Below, piece after piece: positions 17,308 to 26,701 of a stretch of 64,000 nucleotides of DNA (its first letter is position 1; every line of letters begins with the position of its first letter). Made by a program: the position numbers and the translations under genes. The DNA is from Allobosea sp. 47.2.35. Its GTDB lineage: Bacteria > Pseudomonadota > Alphaproteobacteria > Rhizobiales > Beijerinckiaceae. The stretch lies in contig NZ_JANLGI010000002.1 in NCBI RefSeq assembly GCF_024655635.1, positions 368,738 through 432,737 on the forward strand, in the 5' to 3' direction. The notes beneath the pieces are model-generated. The model had not been told where the DNA came from. It made no database searches and saw only the letters and a list, made by a program, of their open reading frames with translations.

Positions 17308-18054
17308 TCAGCCGCGGGCAGGGGGCGTCGAGCTGCGGAAGACGACGTGATGGGGGTGGTTGACCGAGCGCATGTACTCGACCGGCCGGCCCTCGCCGTC
17401 CCGCGCCACGATCCGCAGCACCAATGTCGGCGAGCCCGGCGCCAGCGCGAGCAGTTGGGCCTCCCGCTCCGTCGCCGTGCCGACGCTGATCTCGCGGTCG
17501 CGGATGCTGATCCCGATGCCGTAGCGCTGCCGCAGCAACTCGTAGAGCGACTGGCCGGAGAGAAGGTCTTCGGCTGACAGGCCGGGGACGCTGCCAGCCG
17601 GCAGGTAGCTCGTCTCGATGCAGAAGGCCTCGTCGTTCACGCTGCGCAGGCGCCGCGCCATGATGAGCGTGCTGCCGGTTTGGATTTCGAGACGCTGGGC
17701 GATGCTCTCGCTCGCAGCCTCCTCGCCGAAATGCAGGAGCTTGCTGCCGGGCTCGCCGCCGGCATTGCGGATGATGCGGGCAATTCCGAGCGAAGCCGAC
17801 GCATCGATCGGCCGCGAAACCTGCACCAGCGGGACGCGCGTGCCGCTGGTGCCGTTGCGCTCCAGCACATTGCGCTCGACCAGCCGGTCGATCGCCTTGC
17901 GCACGGTCATGCGGTTGATGCCGAGCGCATCGGCCAGCGTCCGCTCGGAGGGAATCCGGTCGCCCGGTCCGTAATCCGGCCCGCCGATGAGGTCGAGCAG
18001 GTAATCCTGCACCTCGACATAGATCGGTTTGACGCCCTTCAGCGGGTTCGACAT
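17308..18054 (-). CDS. GntR-family regulator with UTRA domain (FrlR/HutC type)
   Basis: This is a 248-residue repressor-type protein. The winged helix-turn-helix spans about residues 10-75 (PSERTLADALGINRMTVRKA is the recognition region) and the UTRA effector domain follows, with FCIETSYLPAG, GQSLYELLRQRYG and PTLVLRIVARDGEGRPVEYMRSV. Starts at 18075 and 18183 in frame are possible. The first 43 residues from 18183 are basic and unlike the family, so I chose 18054. It is divergent from the SIS gene and the operator at 18217-18228 lies between them, consistent with autoregulation. The likely effector is a phosphorylated sugar-amine, by family analogy. Confidence 0.85.
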   Translation of the reverse strand: MSNPLKGVKPIYVEVQDYLLDLIGGPDYGPGDRIPSERTLADALGINRMTVRKAIDRLVERNVLERNGTSGTRVPLVQVSRPIDASASLGIARIIRNAGGEPGSKLLHFGEEAASESIAQRLEIQTGSTLIMARRLRSVNDEAFCIETSYLPAGSVPGLSAEDLLSGQSLYELLRQRYGIGISIRDREISVGTATEREAQLLALAPGSPTLVLRIVARDGEGRPVEYMRSVNHPHHVVFRSSTPPARG

Positions 18055-18192
18055 GCCTTGCGTCCCGGCCTCCATGCCTTTCGACGTGCGCAGCTGTCGG
18101 AATCCGAGGCGCGGCGCCTTCTTCGTCTTTAAGGCGAAACGGTCGCGGAGCGCTACTGGTCGGGAGGGGCGTTTGGGCGGCATGGAACAGGC

Positions 18193-18231
18193 TTGACAGT
18201 GGTTGGTATATGGAATTGGTGTATACCAATT
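18193..18231 (+). promoter_or_regulatory. Promoter/operator between the GntR and SIS genes, operator copy 3
   Basis: A perfect -35 box TTGACA (18193-18198) is followed by TTGGTATATGGAA (a degenerate operator-like run) and AATTGGTGTATACCAATT (18214-18231), an 18-bp near-palindrome containing the 12-mer TGGTGTATACCA (18217-18228). A clear -10 box cannot be assigned. The SIS start is 37 bases downstream. Confidence 0.65.
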
Positions 18232-18267
18232 CTCGTGCCTCATTGAAAGCCCGTCCGGGAGCCCTCC

Positions 18268-19281
18268 ATGTCCATTGCCTTCGACCGTGACGCCGTCCTG
18301 TCCGGCCTGGAGCCGACGCGCGCCGCGCTGCCGAAAGCCTATGCGCTGGGGCAGGAGTTGGCTCCCCAGGTCGACCGCGTCTATCTCGTCGCCTGCGGCT
18401 CGGCGAACCGCGCGATGCTCGGCATCCAGTACTGGCTGGAACGCTATTCGCCGGGGATCGAGGTCCGCCGCTATTTCCCGGCAGAGTTCATGGCGATCGA
18501 CCCGCCGCGCCTGAACGAGCGGACGCTGGTCCTGCTGGCCTCGAAATCCGGCACGACGCCCGAGACTGTCGCCGCCGCGCATTTCCTCAAGGACCGGCCC
18601 TGCCAGATCGTCGCCTTCAGCCAGTATGGCGAGAAGCCGCTGGCGCAGGCCGTGCCGCGGCATTTCCTGGTCGGCGACACCAGCGAATCCTTCGCCGCCA
18701 TGTTCATGCTGATGCAGGCGCTGATCGGCGGCCTGATGTCGGCCAAGGAAGGCTGGCCGCTTGGCGCCAAGCTGCTGGCCTCTCTCGACGCGCTCCCGGT
18801 GGCGATGTGTGATGCGGCCGAGCAGAACGAGACCCGCGCTGCTGCCGATGCCGAGGCCTATGCTGGTGACGATCGCATCTACCATGTCGCATCGGGGCCG
18901 GGCTTCACCACGGCCTATGTCTTCGGCGTCTGCATCCTCATGGAGATGCTCTGGCTGCACAGCTACCCGATCGAGGCCGCCGAGTTCTTCCACGGCCCGT
19001 TCGAGATCGTCGACAAGCAAACGCCGCTGGTCCTGATCACCGGCGAGGATCCGAGCCAGCCGCTGATGGAGCGCGTCGTCAAGTTCTGCGACACCTATGC
19101 CGGGCGGGTGATGAACTACGATTCCCGCGCCTTCGCGATGAAGGGCGTCGACCCGGCGATCCGCCCGATCGTCGCGCCGTATATCCTGCAGGCCGCGCTC
19201 AAGCGCTTCTCGGCGCATCTCTCGGTGCTGCGCAACCAGCCCCTGACGACCCGGCGCTATATGTGGAAGGTGGCGTACTGA
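18268..19281 (+). CDS. SIS-domain deglycase/isomerase (FrlB-like)
   Basis: This 337-residue protein has two SIS sugar-phosphate domains. The first shows ACGSANRAM (residues 42-50) and SKSGTTPET (92-100), the second EFFHGPFEIVD (239-249), a region conserved in GlmS and FrlB/FraB-type deglycases. These enzymes split 6-phosphorylated Amadori products into glucose 6-phosphate and the amine. The FrlD-like kinase gene follows 15 bases downstream and an FrlR-like regulator is divergent, which fits that pathway. The actual amine is not known. Confidence 0.85.
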   Translation: MSIAFDRDAVLSGLEPTRAALPKAYALGQELAPQVDRVYLVACGSANRAMLGIQYWLERYSPGIEVRRYFPAEFMAIDPPRLNERTLVLLASKSGTTPETVAAAHFLKDRPCQIVAFSQYGEKPLAQAVPRHFLVGDTSESFAAMFMLMQALIGGLMSAKEGWPLGAKLLASLDALPVAMCDAAEQNETRAAADAEAYAGDDRIYHVASGPGFTTAYVFGVCILMEMLWLHSYPIEAAEFFHGPFEIVDKQTPLVLITGEDPSQPLMERVVKFCDTYAGRVMNYDSRAFAMKGVDPAIRPIVAPYILQAALKRFSAHLSVLRNQPLTTRRYMWKVAY

Positions 19282-19296
19282 TCGGGAGTTGCCGCG

Positions 19297-20133
19297 ATGG
19301 CGCAGAAGCTTCTGGGATTGGGCGACAACACGGTCGACACCTATGTCGATCGTCGCCTCCAATTCCCCGGCGGCAACGCGGTCAATGTCGCGGTGCAGGC
19401 CAGGCGGCTGGGAGCGGAAACCGGCTATCTCGGCTGCCTCGGCTCGGACGAGGCCGGCAGGCTCCTAAGCCACGCGCTGAAGCTCGAGGGTGTCGATACC
19501 ACGCGCTGTCGAATCCGCCCCGGCCCCAACGCGCGCGCCTTCATCGGTCATGACGGGCAGGACCGGCGCTTCCTGCGCTCCGAGCGGGGGGTACGCGGCG
19601 AATGGGGTACCTTCGACGCCGCCGACCGCGCCTATATCGCCGGCTTCGACCTCGTCCATTCCAGCATCTACAGCGAACTCGGCGATACCTTGCCGGTCGT
19701 CCGCGATGCGGCCCGGCGCCTGTCCTACGACTTCTCCGAGCGCTGGACCGACGAGAACCTCGCGGCAACGCTGCCGGCGGTCGATATCGCCTTCCTGTCG
19801 CACCCTTCCGCCTCGGATGACGATTGCCGCGCCCTGCTCGAGCGCTGCATCGGCTGGGGCGCAGGCGTGGTCGTGGCGACCCGCGGCGCAAAGGGCGCGA
19901 TGGCGCTGGCCGCGGGCCGCTTCCACGAGCAGGCGGCCAGTCCTGCATCGGTGGTGGATACGCTCGGCGCCGGTGACGGTTTCATCGCCGCCTGTTTGCT
20001 GGCCATTCTGGATGGAGCCGGCATCGCAGCTGCCCTGGCAGCGGGAGCCAAACAGGCCGCGCGGGTCTGCGGCTATCAAGGTGGTTTCGGCCACGGCGTG
20101 GCGTGGGAACCTGCCGAGGTCGCTCTACCGTAA
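19297..20133 (+). CDS. PfkB-family sugar kinase (FrlD-like)
   Basis: This is a 278-residue ribokinase-like enzyme. GGNAVNVAVQARRLG (25-39) binds the sugar and DTLGAGDGF (221-229) holds the catalytic base D227. It lacks the long lid of larger PfkB enzymes, as FrlD does. It is predicted to phosphorylate position 6 of a fructosamine before cleavage by the SIS enzyme encoded just upstream. hyuA-like coding starts 15 bases after its stop, implying one transcript. Confidence 0.85.
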   Translation: MAQKLLGLGDNTVDTYVDRRLQFPGGNAVNVAVQARRLGAETGYLGCLGSDEAGRLLSHALKLEGVDTTRCRIRPGPNARAFIGHDGQDRRFLRSERGVRGEWGTFDAADRAYIAGFDLVHSSIYSELGDTLPVVRDAARRLSYDFSERWTDENLAATLPAVDIAFLSHPSASDDDCRALLERCIGWGAGVVVATRGAKGAMALAAGRFHEQAASPASVVDTLGAGDGFIAACLLAILDGAGIAAALAAGAKQAARVCGYQGGFGHGVAWEPAEVALP

Positions 20134-20148
20134 GGGAGGAAGACAGAG

Positions 20149-22200
20149 ATGGCGTGGCGGATCGGGATCGATTCCGGGGGCACATTCACCGATGTCTGCC
20201 TGTTCGAGGACGCGACCGGCATGGTCGCGGTCTGGAAGGTGCCCTCGACGCCCGACGATCCCTCCCGCGCCATCGCGCGCGGCACGCAGGAGGGCGTCGA
20301 GCGCGTCGGCGCCAGCCCCGGCGACATCGCCTATTTCGGCCATGGCACCACGGTCGGCACCAATGCCCTGATCCAGCATCGCGGCGTGAAGACGGGGCTG
20401 ATCACCACCGAGGGCTTCCGCGACCTGATCGAGATCGGCCGGCAGAAGCGGCCGGACCTCTACGATCTCCAGGCCGACAAGGCGCCGCCGCTGGTCACCC
20501 GCGACCTGCGCTTCGGTGTCGCCGAGCGGGTCCGGCATGACGGCACGGTCGAGACCCCGCTCGACGAGGATTCTGTCAGGCAGGCGGCGCGGGCTCTGAA
20601 GGCGGAGGGCGTCAAGGCGGTTGCGATCGGCTTCCTCTACGGCTTCGTCCGGCCGGAGCATGAGGAAGCGGCCAAGCGGATCGTCACCGAGGAATTCCCG
20701 GAGGCTTTCATCTGCGCCTCGCATGAGGTCGCGCCCGAGTTCCGCGAGTACGAGCGCATCTCGACCACTGTCGTGAACGCCTATCTCGGCCCGGTCATGC
20801 AGGGCTATATCCGCCGCCTCGCCGACCGCCTGAAGGAACTCGGCCTCAAGGCCGTGCCGCATCTGACGCAATCCAATGGCGGCGTCATCGGCTTCGACAT
20901 GGCGGCGCGCCTGCCGGTGCGCACGGTGCTATCCGGTCCCTCGACCGGCGTCGTCGCGGCGCAGGCGATCGGCGCCATGATCGGCATCCCCAGCCTCATC
21001 ACCTTCGATATGGGCGGCACCTCCTCGGACGTCGCCCTGCTGGACGACGGCGAAGCGAAGCTGGCTTCCGAAGCCAATGTCCATGGCTACCCGATCAAGG
21101 CGCCGATGCTCGACATCCACACGGTTGGCGCCGGCGGCGGCTCGCTCGCGGCGATCGATTCAGGTGGCCTGCTCAAGGTCGGCCCGCGTTCCGCCGGTGC
21201 CGATCCCGGCCCGGTCTGCTACGGGCGCGGCGCGACCGAGCCTGCCGTCACCGACGCCAATGTCGTGCTCCAGACCCTGAACCCGACGCATCTGCTCGGC
21301 GGCCGCATGCCGATCGACCAGAGCCTGTCGAAACAGGCGATAGGCCGATTGGCGGAGGAACTCGGCCTCGACCTGATGGCGACGGCGCAAGGCATCATCT
21401 CGGTCGTCACCGCCAATATGGCCAAGGCTATCCGCGTCATCAGCGTTCAGCGCGGGCATGATCCGCGCGACTACGCGCTGGTCGCCTTCGGCGGGGCAGG
21501 GCCGCTGCACGCCGCGCGGCTCGCGCGCGAACTCGACATGAAGCGCATCGTCGTGCCCCGCAATCCCGGCATCGGCTGCGCGCTCGGCCTGCTGCTGACC
21601 GACCTGCGCGCCAATTTCGCCACGACGCGATTGGCGACGCTCTCCGAGACGCTCGTCCCGGACATGGCGGAGATCTTCGTCGCCCTGCAGGAGCAGGCGG
21701 ATCACTGGTTCGCGGAGGAGGGCGTCGCCTCGGCCGATCGCCGGCTGAAGCGCACCGCCGACCTGCGCTATCACGGCCAGAACTACGAGCTTGCCATCGA
21801 CGTGCCGGACGGGCCGATCACGCCCGCGACCATCACGGCGCTGGCCGAGGGCTTTGCCGCCGCGCACAAGCGGCTTTATGGCTTCGTCGCGGAAGGCGAG
21901 GCGGTCCAGCTCGTGACCTATCGCGTCGAGGCGGTCGGCCTCGTGCCCAAGGCCGCGTTCCGGCCGGAGCCCGATGCCGGGCCTGATGCCTCCCACGCGA
22001 TCATCGGCAGCCGCGAGGTCTGGTTCCCCGAGGCCGGCGGCTTCGTCGCCTGCCCGATCTACGACCGCGACAAGCTCAAATCCGGCAATCGCTTCTCCGG
22101 CCCGGCCATCGTCGAACAGATGGATTCGACGACGGTACTGCTGCCGGGCATGACCGCGACGGTCGAGCCCTATCTCAACCTGATCCTGGAGATGCCGTGA
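20149..22200 (+). CDS. Hydantoinase/oxoprolinase subunit A
   Basis: This is a 683-residue ATP-dependent hydantoinase A subunit. The acetate-kinase-like phosphate loop DSGGTFTD is at residues 8-15, with GHGTTVGTNALI, NGGVIGFDMA and FDMGGTSSDVAL downstream. Such enzymes open hydantoins or 5-oxoproline, or carboxylate ketones, with ATP. Subunit B starts at its stop codon (TGATG). Its place directly after the SIS and kinase genes is unusual and could point to a lactam-type Amadori substrate, which is inference. Confidence 0.9.
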   Translation: MAWRIGIDSGGTFTDVCLFEDATGMVAVWKVPSTPDDPSRAIARGTQEGVERVGASPGDIAYFGHGTTVGTNALIQHRGVKTGLITTEGFRDLIEIGRQKRPDLYDLQADKAPPLVTRDLRFGVAERVRHDGTVETPLDEDSVRQAARALKAEGVKAVAIGFLYGFVRPEHEEAAKRIVTEEFPEAFICASHEVAPEFREYERISTTVVNAYLGPVMQGYIRRLADRLKELGLKAVPHLTQSNGGVIGFDMAARLPVRTVLSGPSTGVVAAQAIGAMIGIPSLITFDMGGTSSDVALLDDGEAKLASEANVHGYPIKAPMLDIHTVGAGGGSLAAIDSGGLLKVGPRSAGADPGPVCYGRGATEPAVTDANVVLQTLNPTHLLGGRMPIDQSLSKQAIGRLAEELGLDLMATAQGIISVVTANMAKAIRVISVQRGHDPRDYALVAFGGAGPLHAARLARELDMKRIVVPRNPGIGCALGLLLTDLRANFATTRLATLSETLVPDMAEIFVALQEQADHWFAEEGVASADRRLKRTADLRYHGQNYELAIDVPDGPITPATITALAEGFAAAHKRLYGFVAEGEAVQLVTYRVEAVGLVPKAAFRPEPDAGPDASHAIIGSREVWFPEAGGFVACPIYDRDKLKSGNRFSGPAIVEQMDSTTVLLPGMTATVEPYLNLILEMP

Positions 22201-23804
22201 TGACCGCACCCGCATCCGTCAGCGTCGACCCGATCACAGTCGAGGTCATTGGCTCCTCCTTCGCCTCGATCGCCGAGGAGATGGGCGAGGCCCTGGTCAA
22301 GGCGAGCTACTCGACCAACATCAAGGAGCGCCGCGACTGCTCGACCGCGCTCTTCGATGTCGAGGGCCAGACGCTCTGCCAGGCCGAGCATATCCCGATG
22401 CATCTCGGCTCCTTCATCGGCATCATCCCGCATATCCTGAAGCGCCACTCCGTCGCGGACATGAAGCCGGGCGACGTCTTCATCGGCAACGACGCCTATG
22501 AAGGCGGCGGCACGCATCTGCCCGATATCGTCCTGGCCGAGCCGGTCTTCCACGAGGGCGTGATGATCGCCTGGGCGGTCAACACCGCGCACCATTCCGA
22601 TTTCGCCGATCGCGGCCACGCCCATATCTATCAGGAGGGCCTGCGCATCCCGCCGATCCGTCTCTATGACGGCGGCGTGCTGATGAAGGACGTGCAGGAG
22701 CTGATCCTGCTCAACTGCCAGGTGCCGCGCGAGCGCCTCTCCGACCTGCGGGCCCAGATGGCGGCGAACCGTCTCGGCGTCGAGCGCCTGCGCGCGCTCT
22801 GCGACAAATACGGCCGCGACACCGTGCTAGCCGCCGGCAAGGCGCTGCAGGATTATGCCGAGCGCAAGATGCGGGCCGGCATCGCCTCGATCCCCGACGG
22901 GACCTATCGCTTCTCGGATTCCTTCGACAATCCCGAGATCGACGAGGCCCTGACCTTCTCGGTCGCGATCACCGTCGCAGGCGAGGAGATGACGCTCGCC
23001 TTCGACTCGCCGCCGCAGATGCGGGCCGGCTTCAACATGGTCTACACCGCACTGCTCTCGACGGTGTATTACGCGGTCAAGACCGTGGCTGACCCGACCA
23101 TCCCGCCCAATGCCGGGCTCGCCCGGCCGCTCACCGTCACCGCGACCGAGGGCACGGTGCTGAACTGCGTGCATCCCGCCGCCGTCAATGGCCGCATCGC
23201 CGCCTGCCAGCGCGTGGTCGACCTGATCCATGGCGCTTTGGCGCAGGCCGTGCCGGACCGGGTCATCGCCGCCTGCTCGGGCGCTGTCGCTTCCGCAACC
23301 TTCGCCGGCGAGCAGCCGGGCAGCGGGGAGCTCTGGGTCTATCTGGAGACGATCGGCGGCGGCTCCGGCGCCCGCACCAACAAGGATGGCCTCCACGGCG
23401 TCCATGTCCATATGACCAACACCTCGAACCTGCCGGTTGAGGCGCTGGAGCTCGAATATCCGCTGACCTTGCTGCGCTACGAGCTGGTTGATGGTTCGGG
23501 CGGCGATGGCCGGCAGCGCGGCGGCATGGGTCTGCGCCGCGTCTACCGTGCCGAGGCGCCGTGCCGGCTCAACGTCGATAATTCGCGCCTGACCTCGCGG
23601 CCCTGGGGGCTGGCCGGCGGCGGCGAGGGGCAGGGCGGCTCCTTCGCCTTCAGTGAGGGCGTCGTGCCCTTCTTCAAGGGCGACGGCGCGCTGGATAAGG
23701 GCCAGATCGTCGAGATCATCACGCCTGGAGCGGGGGGCTACGGTCCTGCCTCGGAACGCAGCGCCGAGGCGCAGGCGCGCGACAAGGCCGAGCAGCGGGG
23801 GTGA
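22200..23804 (+). CDS. Hydantoinase/oxoprolinase subunit B
   Basis: This is the 534-residue HyuB partner. It begins with DPITVEVIGSSFASIAEEMGEALVKASYS (in pieces) and contains the conserved DVFIGNDAYEGGGTHLPDI and the C-terminal PWGLAGGGEGQGGSFAF. Its ATG shares one base with the HyuA stop, and a GTG one codon earlier is an alternative. It ends the Amadori/hydantoin operon and is followed by a convergent terminator-like hairpin. Confidence 0.9.
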   Translation: MTAPASVSVDPITVEVIGSSFASIAEEMGEALVKASYSTNIKERRDCSTALFDVEGQTLCQAEHIPMHLGSFIGIIPHILKRHSVADMKPGDVFIGNDAYEGGGTHLPDIVLAEPVFHEGVMIAWAVNTAHHSDFADRGHAHIYQEGLRIPPIRLYDGGVLMKDVQELILLNCQVPRERLSDLRAQMAANRLGVERLRALCDKYGRDTVLAAGKALQDYAERKMRAGIASIPDGTYRFSDSFDNPEIDEALTFSVAITVAGEEMTLAFDSPPQMRAGFNMVYTALLSTVYYAVKTVADPTIPPNAGLARPLTVTATEGTVLNCVHPAAVNGRIAACQRVVDLIHGALAQAVPDRVIAACSGAVASATFAGEQPGSGELWVYLETIGGGSGARTNKDGLHGVHVHMTNTSNLPVEALELEYPLTLLRYELVDGSGGDGRQRGGMGLRRVYRAEAPCRLNVDNSRLTSRPWGLAGGGEGQGGSFAFSEGVVPFFKGDGALDKGQIVEIITPGAGGYGPASERSAEAQARDKAEQRG

Positions 23805-23812
23805 GGCGGGCC

Positions 23813-23834
23813 GGCGAGGGCTGTGGCCCTCGCC
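23813..23834. terminator. Hairpin between convergent genes
   Basis: Perfect 9-base arms GGCGAGGGC and GCCCTCGCC enclose TGTG, nine bases after the HyuB stop and 30 bases from the end of the convergent ABC ATPase gene. It lacks a T-run but is well placed as a bidirectional terminator. Confidence 0.55.
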
Positions 23835-23864
23835 GTTCGCTGTGCGAAGTGGTGACGGCGCCCT

Positions 23865-24962
23865 TTAGGCCGCCAACCACAGCAGCGCATGTGGCGACAG
23901 CCTGAGCGTCGCGCTGCTGCGGACCTCGAACAAGCCGCTGCCGGACTGGAACGGCACGTCCACCGCGACCTCCGTCGTGCCGATACGAACACCATAGCGC
24001 ACGCTGGCGCCGAGGAATTCGCGGTTGGCGACGGTGCAGGGCAGGGCCAGAATCCCATCGCCGGCCGGGCCCGCATCACCGAGACTGGCATGCTGCGGCC
24101 GGAAGACCAGCTTGGCGCCCTCCGGTACCTGCGCATCGGCCGGAACCGGCACCCGCGTCCCGCCCTCGATCTCGAAGACTCGGGTCCCGCCGCTGCCGGT
24201 CAGCTTGCCGCCGAGGATATTGGCCGTACCGAGGAAACCGGCGACGAACAGATTCGCCGGCCGCTCATAGAGCTCCATCGGCGTGCCGACCTGCTGGACG
24301 ATGCCGTCATTCATCACGGCGATCCGGTCGCAGATCGTGTTCGCCTCCTCCTGATCGTGAGTGACGAAGATCGTGGTCAGGCCGAGGCGCTGCTGCAGGT
24401 CGCGCAATTCGCGGCGCACCTGCACGCGCATCTTGGCGTCGAGGTTGGAGAGCGGTTCGTCGAGCAAGAGCACCTTGGGCTCGACCGCGACGGTGCGCGC
24501 CACCGCGACGCGCTGCTGCTGGCCGCCCGAGAGCTGCGAGGGCCGCCGCTCGGCGAGATGGGCGAGCCCGACGAGGCCCAAAGCCGCCTCGACGCGCCGC
24601 TCGACCTCGGCACGCTTCACGCCGCGCTCCTCCAGCCCGAAGGCGACGTTGCGGCGCACCGTCATATGTGGCCAGAGCGCATAGGACTGGAAGACCATGC
24701 CGACATCGCGCTTCCAGGGCGGCAGGTCGGTGATCGGCTTGCTGCCGATCCTGACTTCGCCGGTATCGGCATGGTTGAAGCCGGCGATCAGGCGCAGCAG
24801 CGTGGTCTTGCCGCAGCCGGAGGGGCCGAGGAAGGCGAAGAACTCGCCCGGCTTGATCGCCAGATTGACGTTCTTGAGCACATGGTTCGTGCCGTAGGAC
24901 AGGTTGACGCCTTCGATATCGACGGCGACGGCGGGCGTGGTCAGTGAGACGGTCGCGTTCAT
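23865..24962 (-). CDS. FbpC/PotA-type ABC transporter ATP-binding protein
   Basis: This is a 365-residue ATPase. Walker A is GPSGCGKT (46-53), Q-loop region MVFQSYALWPHMTVRRNVAFGL, signature LSGGQQQRVAVART, Walker B VLLLDEPLSNLDAKM, and a C-terminal TOBE-like regulatory domain with FRPQHASLG. It is the last gene of the importer whose binding protein and permease lie just upstream, two bases after the permease stop. Upstream control by a sigma-54 promoter (28262-28277) is inferred. Confidence 0.9.
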   Translation of the reverse strand: MNATVSLTTPAVAVDIEGVNLSYGTNHVLKNVNLAIKPGEFFAFLGPSGCGKTTLLRLIAGFNHADTGEVRIGSKPITDLPPWKRDVGMVFQSYALWPHMTVRRNVAFGLEERGVKRAEVERRVEAALGLVGLAHLAERRPSQLSGGQQQRVAVARTVAVEPKVLLLDEPLSNLDAKMRVQVRRELRDLQQRLGLTTIFVTHDQEEANTICDRIAVMNDGIVQQVGTPMELYERPANLFVAGFLGTANILGGKLTGSGGTRVFEIEGGTRVPVPADAQVPEGAKLVFRPQHASLGDAGPAGDGILALPCTVANREFLGASVRYGVRIGTTEVAVDVPFQSGSGLFEVRSSATLRLSPHALLWLAA

Positions 24963-24964
24963 GA

Positions 24965-26686
24965 TCAGTGGCCCATTCCCTTGGCCTTCTGGCTGCGTTC
25001 GATGATGAGATGGGAGAGGAAGGTGCAGGCCGCGACGAGGATCACCGCGACGACGCCGAGCGCGGCACCGGGGCCGCGCCCCGCCGCCGACTGCATGAAG
25101 ACATAGAGCCCGTAGGCCAGCGGCGCGTCGGAGTTGGACTGCACCAGCATCAGTGTCGCCGAGAGCTCGACGGCCGCCGTCGAGAACGAGGTGACGAAGC
25201 CGGCAAGGATGCCGCCCGCCATCAGCGGCACGACGATGCGCCGGACCGTGCGCGCCTTGGTGGCTCCGAGATTCTCGGCCGCTTCCTCTAGCGAGACCGA
25301 GATCTGCTGGAGCGCCGCATAGCAGGCGCGCAGGGCATAGGGCAGGCGCCGGATCGCCAGCGCCAGCACGATGGTGATCCAGAGCGCGGCGAGCGGCGTC
25401 CCGTCCGGCAGGGTGACGCCGTAGAAGGTCCTGAGATACCCGATGCCGAGCACCACGCCGGGGATGGCGAGCGCGGCGGTCGCCATCCAGTCGAGCCATT
25501 CGCGGCCGACGAGCTTGGTCCGCAGCACGAGATAGGCGATGGCGACGCCGAGCACGACGTCGATGCCGCCGGCAATCGTCGCGTAGATCAGCGTGTTCTT
25601 GATGTAGACCGAGCTCTCGCCGAAGACGCGGGCGTAATGCGCCGTCGTGAAGGCATCGGGCAGCGGCGAATACGACCATATCGTCGCGAAGGAGAGCAGC
25701 AGCAGGCCCAGATGCGGCGCAAGCACCAGCGCCAGGATCAGGATGACGATGCCGTATCCGAACACGGCTTCCATCGGCGTCATCACCCGCTTGGCGAGGC
25801 CGCCGCCGCCGCGCTGCGTCGTGGCGTAGTCGCGCCCCTTCAGCGCCCTTGCCGAGAGCCACATCGCCAGCACCGAGGCGATGATCAGCACGACCGAGAT
25901 GACATAGCCCATCGGGTCGGCGATGCCGATCGAAGTCACCCGCAGATAGGCCTGCGGCGCCAGCATGTCCTTGACGTTGAGCAGCAGCGGCGTCGCGAGA
26001 TCGTCGAAGACCTTGACGAAGACGAGCGAGGCGCCGGCGAGATAGCCCGGCATCGCCAGCGGGAAGACGATGCGCCGGAACAGCCGGAAGCCCGACGATC
26101 CGAGATTCTGCGCGGCCTCTTCCATGGCGCGGTCGACATTGCGGAGCGCCGCCGAGAGGTTGATCAGGATGAACGGGAAATAATGGACGGACTGGACGAA
26201 GATGACGCCGTTCAGCCCTTCCATGAAGTCGATCTTGAAGCCGAACCAGTCGTCGAGCAGCAGGTTGATCGAGCCGTTGCGGCCAAAGAAGAGCTGCATC
26301 GCCACCGCGCCGACGAAGGGCGGCATGATCAGCGGCAGGAAGCCGAGCGTCTGGACGATGGCCGCGCCACGGAAGACGAAGCGCGTCGTGAGATAGGCCA
26401 GCGGCAGGGCGAATACCGATGCCCAGACCACAGACATCGCAGAGACATAGAACGAGTTCCACAACGAGCGCATGAACAGCTCGGTGCGGACGAAGTCGTA
26501 GAAATTGACGAGCGTGAAGGTGGAGGTGCCCTTCTCGGTGAAGGCGACATAGATCACCGTCGCCACCGGCAGCACCAGGAACATCAGGAGGAAAGCGGCG
26601 ATCGCCAGCGCCAGCGCGATCTGTCCGGGCGTGCCGGCGATGCGACGGGGGCGGCGCGAGGCCGTTGTAGTGGGAATGGCTGTCAT
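24965..26686 (-). CDS. FbpB-type ABC transporter permease, two-domain
   Basis: This 573-residue membrane protein has two fused permease halves, each with its EAA loop (MEEAAQNLGSSGFRLFRRIVFPLAMPG and LEEAAENLGATKARTVRRIVVPLMAGG, given in part). That is the arrangement of FbpB/AfuB/PhnV-type importers. Start MTAIPTTTASRRPRR was chosen. The frame also reads seven codons further, but that part lies in the inverted repeat at 26702-26837. Confidence 0.9.
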   Translation of the reverse strand: MTAIPTTTASRRPRRIAGTPGQIALALAIAAFLLMFLVLPVATVIYVAFTEKGTSTFTLVNFYDFVRTELFMRSLWNSFYVSAMSVVWASVFALPLAYLTTRFVFRGAAIVQTLGFLPLIMPPFVGAVAMQLFFGRNGSINLLLDDWFGFKIDFMEGLNGVIFVQSVHYFPFILINLSAALRNVDRAMEEAAQNLGSSGFRLFRRIVFPLAMPGYLAGASLVFVKVFDDLATPLLLNVKDMLAPQAYLRVTSIGIADPMGYVISVVLIIASVLAMWLSARALKGRDYATTQRGGGGLAKRVMTPMEAVFGYGIVILILALVLAPHLGLLLLSFATIWSYSPLPDAFTTAHYARVFGESSVYIKNTLIYATIAGGIDVVLGVAIAYLVLRTKLVGREWLDWMATAALAIPGVVLGIGYLRTFYGVTLPDGTPLAALWITIVLALAIRRLPYALRACYAALQQISVSLEEAAENLGATKARTVRRIVVPLMAGGILAGFVTSFSTAAVELSATLMLVQSNSDAPLAYGLYVFMQSAAGRGPGAALGVVAVILVAACTFLSHLIIERSQKAKGMGH

Positions 26687-26701
26687 GAGATGCGGCCGGG
26701 C

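Noticed and set aside
18055..19362. Long N-terminal extension of the GntR regulator across the SIS gene
   Set aside because: It is antisense to the well-supported SIS gene and would make a protein of nearly 700 residues. GntR/UTRA proteins are about 240-250 residues.
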